A stretch of DNA of 9,383 nucleotides from the NCBI GenBank assembly GCA_964615585.1, contig CAZTNS010000121.1, positions 1 to 9,383 on the forward strand. Reading direction: 5' to 3'. This stretch comes from JAQIBY01 sp964615585 (GTDB lineage: Bacteria; Bacteroidota; Bacteroidia; Bacteroidales; ML635J-15). The first letter of the stretch is position 1. Each line of letters opens with the position of its first letter. The notes under the pieces were generated by a model. That model had not been told where the DNA came from, did not search any database, and was given only the letters and a program-made list of their open reading frames with translations. Of this stretch, positions 6,727 through 9,383 are shown piece by piece. A program made the translations under genes and the position numbers.

Positions 6727-7692
6727 ATGATCGTAATTACAGGAGCAGCCGGATTCATAGGTTCATGCATGTGTACCCGTCTTAATGAGGAAGGATACAG
6801 GGATATTATCCTGGTTGATGATTTCAGCAAAAAAGAAAAAATCCGCAATTTCAGTGATAAAAATTTTACCGGTAAAATACACCGCTCCAAATTCATTCCA
6901 TGGCTAAGAAAAAATCACAAATGGGTACAGTTCATAATTCATCTCGGTGCCAGAACCGATACCATGGAATTCAATGAAAAAATATTCAACAAACTCAATC
7001 TGAATTACTCAATCAAAATCTGGAATAACTGTGTCGAATACGGGCTGCCACTTATATATGCATCATCTGCCGCTACTTATGGCGGTGGCAAGCTAGGATA
7101 TGATGACAAACACGATATAATTCCCAAACTCAAACCGATGAACCCTTACGGTACATCAAAAAACAATTTTGATATATGGGCTTTGCAGCAAATTAAAAAG
7201 CCCTTTTTCTGGTCAGGATTTAAGTTTTTTAATGTATATGGCCCCAACGAATATCACAAAGGCAATATGTCCTCAGTGGTTTTACACGCGCACCGGCAAA
7301 TCAAAGAACAAGGATATTTAAAACTGTTCCGGTCGCATCATCCCGATTATGCTGATGGCGAACAAAAACGGGATTTTATTTATGTCAAAGATGTCTGTGA
7401 TGTCATGTTGTTTTTCATGGAAAACAGGCCGGCTAACGGGATTTTCAACCTTGGGACCGGTAAGGCGCGGAGCTTCAACGACCTGGCAAAAGCCACCTTT
7501 AAAGCCATGGGAAAACCTAAAGATATTCGTTTTATTGACACCCCTGAAAATCTGCGTGATAAATACCAGTATTTTACACAGGCCAAAATGGAAAAACTCA
7601 GAAACACCGGTTATGACAAACCTTTTACCAGACTTGAAGACGGGATCAAAGAATATGTTCAACATTATCTGAATTCAAATTCTGTGTATTGA
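6727..7692 (+). CDS. hldD: ADP-L-glycero-D-manno-heptose 6-epimerase
   Basis: A 321-residue cytosolic enzyme of the extended short-chain dehydrogenase family, which epimerises ADP-D-glycero-D-manno-heptose at C6 to supply heptose for lipopolysaccharide core or other envelope glycans. The NAD(P)-binding glycine motif is TGAAGFIG (5-12). HLGARTDTM (72-80), SSAATYGG (113-120) and NVYGPNEYHKGNMSSV (169-184) are characteristic of HldD and separate it from UDP-sugar epimerases. The catalytic Tyr141-xxx-Lys145 (YGTSK) and Lys178 in the HKG motif match the two catalytic bases Tyr140 and Lys178 of E. coli HldD. The length is normal for the family. I start it at ATG 6727 because this places the glycine motif at residue 5 and the promoter outside the gene; a 14-residue longer TTG start at 6685 is unlikely. 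The stop codon overlaps the meaB start (TGATG). No other heptose gene lies in the window. Confidence 0.92.
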   Translation: MIVITGAAGFIGSCMCTRLNEEGYRDIILVDDFSKKEKIRNFSDKNFTGKIHRSKFIPWLRKNHKWVQFIIHLGARTDTMEFNEKIFNKLNLNYSIKIWNNCVEYGLPLIYASSAATYGGGKLGYDDKHDIIPKLKPMNPYGTSKNNFDIWALQQIKKPFFWSGFKFFNVYGPNEYHKGNMSSVVLHAHRQIKEQGYLKLFRSHHPDYADGEQKRDFIYVKDVCDVMLFFMENRPANGIFNLGTGKARSFNDLAKATFKAMGKPKDIRFIDTPENLRDKYQYFTQAKMEKLRNTGYDKPFTRLEDGIKEYVQHYLNSNSVY

Positions 7693-8813
7693 TGAGCAAA
7701 AAAAAGAGCCAATACAAAGGCAAGATTAAAGAAAGTAAAAATAAAGGGTCTGCCCTGCATGTCAACGATGGTGTTGACCAGCCTCCACAGGTTAATCCGC
7801 ATTTAAAGTTCAAACGGCCTCAAGCGCCCCTTAAGGCAGAGGACTACATCAGGGGTATAAAAAATGGAGACCGGAATTTGCTGAGCAAAGCCATCACCCT
7901 CATTGAAAGCAAACGGGCTGACCAAAAGCAACTTGCACAGAAAATCATACGTACATGCGTAAAATTATCTGGCAATTCTGTACGAATAGGCATTACAGGG
8001 GTTCCCGGTGTCGGAAAAAGTTCATTCATTGAAACATTGGGACATAACCTGGTCAAAAATGGACATAAACTGGCCGTACTTGCCGTTGATCCTTCATCAG
8101 ACCGGTCCAAAGGCAGCATCCTTGGTGACAAAACCCGCATGAACCTGCTTAGTCAGGATGATAATGCTTTTATCCGCCCCTCTCCTTCTGCCGGATCATT
8201 GGGTGGTGTTGCCAGGAAAACCAGGGAAACTATCATACTGTGTGAATCTGCCGGGTTTGACACCATTTTCATAGAAACCGTGGGTGTAGGACAATCAGAA
8301 ACGGCTGTTCACTCCATGGTTGATTTTTTTCTGTTACTTATGCTTGCCGGCGCAGGAGACGAATTACAAGGCATTAAACGGGGCATCATGGAAATGGCCG
8401 ATGCCATTGCCATCAACAAAGCCGACGGAGATAACATCAAACAGGCAGAATTGGCCGGGAATGAATATAAAAATGCCTTGCATTTATTTCCTCCCTCGCC
8501 ATCAGGATGGACTCCACGTGTACATACGTGCTCATCACTGAACAACACCGGCATATCTGATATCTGGAATACAATAATGGATTATGTCAAACTGACAAAA
8601 GGCAACGGTCACTTTGAAACCAGACGTAAAGAACAGGCCAGGTACTGGATGTACGAAACCATTAACGAAAACTTGAAATCGGATTTTTACGACCATCCTT
8701 CCGTTGAAGAAAAGAAAGGTGCTATCGAAAATGATGTGCTCAGAGGCAAAATTACATCCTTCGAGGCAGCTTACAAACTTCTTGATTTATATTTCCAAAA
8801 CAAGAAAATGTAA
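7692..8813 (+). CDS. meaB: Methylmalonyl-CoA mutase-associated GTPase MeaB (ArgK family)
   Basis: A 373-residue P-loop GTPase of the G3E class that protects and reloads adenosylcobalamin-dependent methylmalonyl-CoA mutase, in propionate and odd-chain metabolism. Visible motifs are the P-loop GVPGVGKS (103-110), VDPSSDRSKGSILGDKTRM (132-150), ETVGVGQSE (195-203, the switch II/base-sensing region of the family), AGAGDELQGIK (219-229) and the guanine-specificity NKAD (242-245). The C-terminal helical arm (about 310-373) is the usual dimerisation region. The first ~40 residues form a lysine-rich, low-complexity extension, longer than the start of many homologues, so they may be disordered. The ATG overlaps the hldD stop by one base, implying translational coupling; a TTG one codon earlier is also in frame. 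The mutase genes are not in the window. Identification is firm, but substrate protein assignment (methylmalonyl- versus isobutyryl-CoA-type mutase) rests on family knowledge. Confidence 0.93.
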   Translation: MSKKKSQYKGKIKESKNKGSALHVNDGVDQPPQVNPHLKFKRPQAPLKAEDYIRGIKNGDRNLLSKAITLIESKRADQKQLAQKIIRTCVKLSGNSVRIGITGVPGVGKSSFIETLGHNLVKNGHKLAVLAVDPSSDRSKGSILGDKTRMNLLSQDDNAFIRPSPSAGSLGGVARKTRETIILCESAGFDTIFIETVGVGQSETAVHSMVDFFLLLMLAGAGDELQGIKRGIMEMADAIAINKADGDNIKQAELAGNEYKNALHLFPPSPSGWTPRVHTCSSLNNTGISDIWNTIMDYVKLTKGNGHFETRRKEQARYWMYETINENLKSDFYDHPSVEEKKGAIENDVLRGKITSFEAAYKLLDLYFQNKKM

Positions 8814-8816
8814 CTT

Positions 8817-9308
8817 ATGATTGGGCAGAAAATCGTTTATCAAGTCCTAAAGTCACTCAGTATTAACTACGATTATCATGAATCACCACAGGATTTTTTA
8901 TCTGAGGATGACGGCTCTTTCTGGAAAAGAATAGAGGCAGAACGTTGTAAAAACCTGTTTTTAAGAAATCACAAAGGCAATCAGCACTTTCTTGTCATCT
9001 CAAAATATTACGAACCATTCAACATCAAAATACTGGAACAACATTTCAAAAAAGGAAAAATCAGCTTTGCCTCACAACGAAGGCTGGACAAGTTTATAAA
9101 AACCCCGGCAGGTGCTGTCAGCGTGTTTTCATTGTTTAATGACACAGAAAACCACACACGCGTTTTTGTTGATAAAGAGCTTAAAGACACTGAGTATGTG
9201 ACTTTCTTGCCCAATGCTCAAAATGCCATTTTAAAAATCAAAACCACAGACTTCATTAAACTTCTTAGTAACAGCGGAAACCGATGGGAGTTTTTCAAGC
9301 TAAGGTAA
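8817..9308 (+). CDS. YbaK/prolyl-tRNA editing domain protein (ProX/PrdX-like)
   Basis: A 163-residue single-domain protein that fits the free-standing aminoacyl-tRNA deacylase family, whose members hydrolyse mischarged tRNA such as Ala-tRNA(Pro). Recognisable segments are the Cys-Lys-Asn-Leu-Phe-Leu motif (44-49), the GAVSVFSLFND loop (99-109, compare P-G-x-VSxFxLxND), VFVDKEL (116-122), FLPN (130-133) and DFIKLL (145-150). The catalytic-region Lys45 is present. The usual FHPN is FLPN here, with the histidine replaced by leucine, and the core Pro-Gly is Pro-Ala-Gly, so specificity or activity may differ. Length is close to ProX/PrdX proteins. It begins three bases after the meaB stop with no Shine-Dalgarno and is probably read with meaB and hldD, although no functional link to them is evident. 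The exact tRNA substrate cannot be named from sequence. Confidence 0.8.
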   Translation: MIGQKIVYQVLKSLSINYDYHESPQDFLSEDDGSFWKRIEAERCKNLFLRNHKGNQHFLVISKYYEPFNIKILEQHFKKGKISFASQRRLDKFIKTPAGAVSVFSLFNDTENHTRVFVDKELKDTEYVTFLPNAQNAILKIKTTDFIKLLSNSGNRWEFFKLR

Positions 9309-9316
9309 TTCTGGCA

Positions 9317-9330
9317 TTGCAAATTTGCAA
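9317..9330. repeat. 14-base perfect palindrome after the editing-domain gene
   Basis: TTGCAAATTTGCAA reads the same on both strands, 9 bases after the stop codon at 9308. It is a possible protein-binding site or part of a termination region. A short C-run/G-run pair (9345-9349 with 9358-9361) follows without a T tract. Function is unknown. Confidence 0.35.
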
Positions 9331-9383
9331 CTAATCAGTGCTCACCCCCGGAAAACAGGGGAACTTCAAAAAAGATAACTTAA

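Overview
The window looks like a piece of a Bacteroidota (Bacteroidetes-type) chromosome. The evidence is low GC, nearly absent Shine-Dalgarno sequences, two good TAnnTTTG -7 elements of the Bacteroidota sigma factor just upstream of genes, and a lipoprotein of the Fibrobacter succinogenes major paralogous family, which is common in that phylum. I see no rRNA, tRNA, CRISPR array or intact insertion sequence.

Layout. Positions 1-693 hold no gene I can support. They contain an inverted array of 7-base repeats (72-148) and two small hairpins. A secreted lipoprotein follows (694-1359). A promoter near 1492 then starts a same-strand run of three radical SAM genes (1540-4892). The first and third are paralogs with a C-terminal four-cysteine twitch/SPASM-like domain. 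The middle one carries its twitch/SPASM-like domain at the N terminus, before the radical SAM core. Facing them on the minus strand is a methylthiotransferase-like radical SAM gene (4927-6165) with the three N-terminal cluster cysteines but no TRAM domain. At 6197-6600 lies a broken fifth radical SAM gene of the B12-binding type, split between two reading frames, still with a CxxxCxxC motif and lacking the rest of its core.

From a promoter at about 6699 runs a tight three-gene unit of more ordinary genes: the ADP-heptose 6-epimerase hldD (6727-7692), the methylmalonyl-CoA mutase chaperone GTPase meaB (7692-8813, overlapping hldD by one base), and a YbaK/prolyl-tRNA-editing-like protein (8817-9308).

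How they work together. The main feature is a local concentration of radical SAM enzymes: four intact genes and one remnant within about 5 kb. The tandem paralog / N-twitch / paralog arrangement suggests one pathway acting on an unknown substrate, perhaps a peptide, protein or small molecule. I found no precursor peptide, transporter or protease in the window, so the product cannot be named. The hldD-meaB-editing unit combines cell-envelope sugar synthesis, B12 enzyme maintenance and translation quality control, and looks like co-transcribed housekeeping rather than part of the radical SAM pathway.
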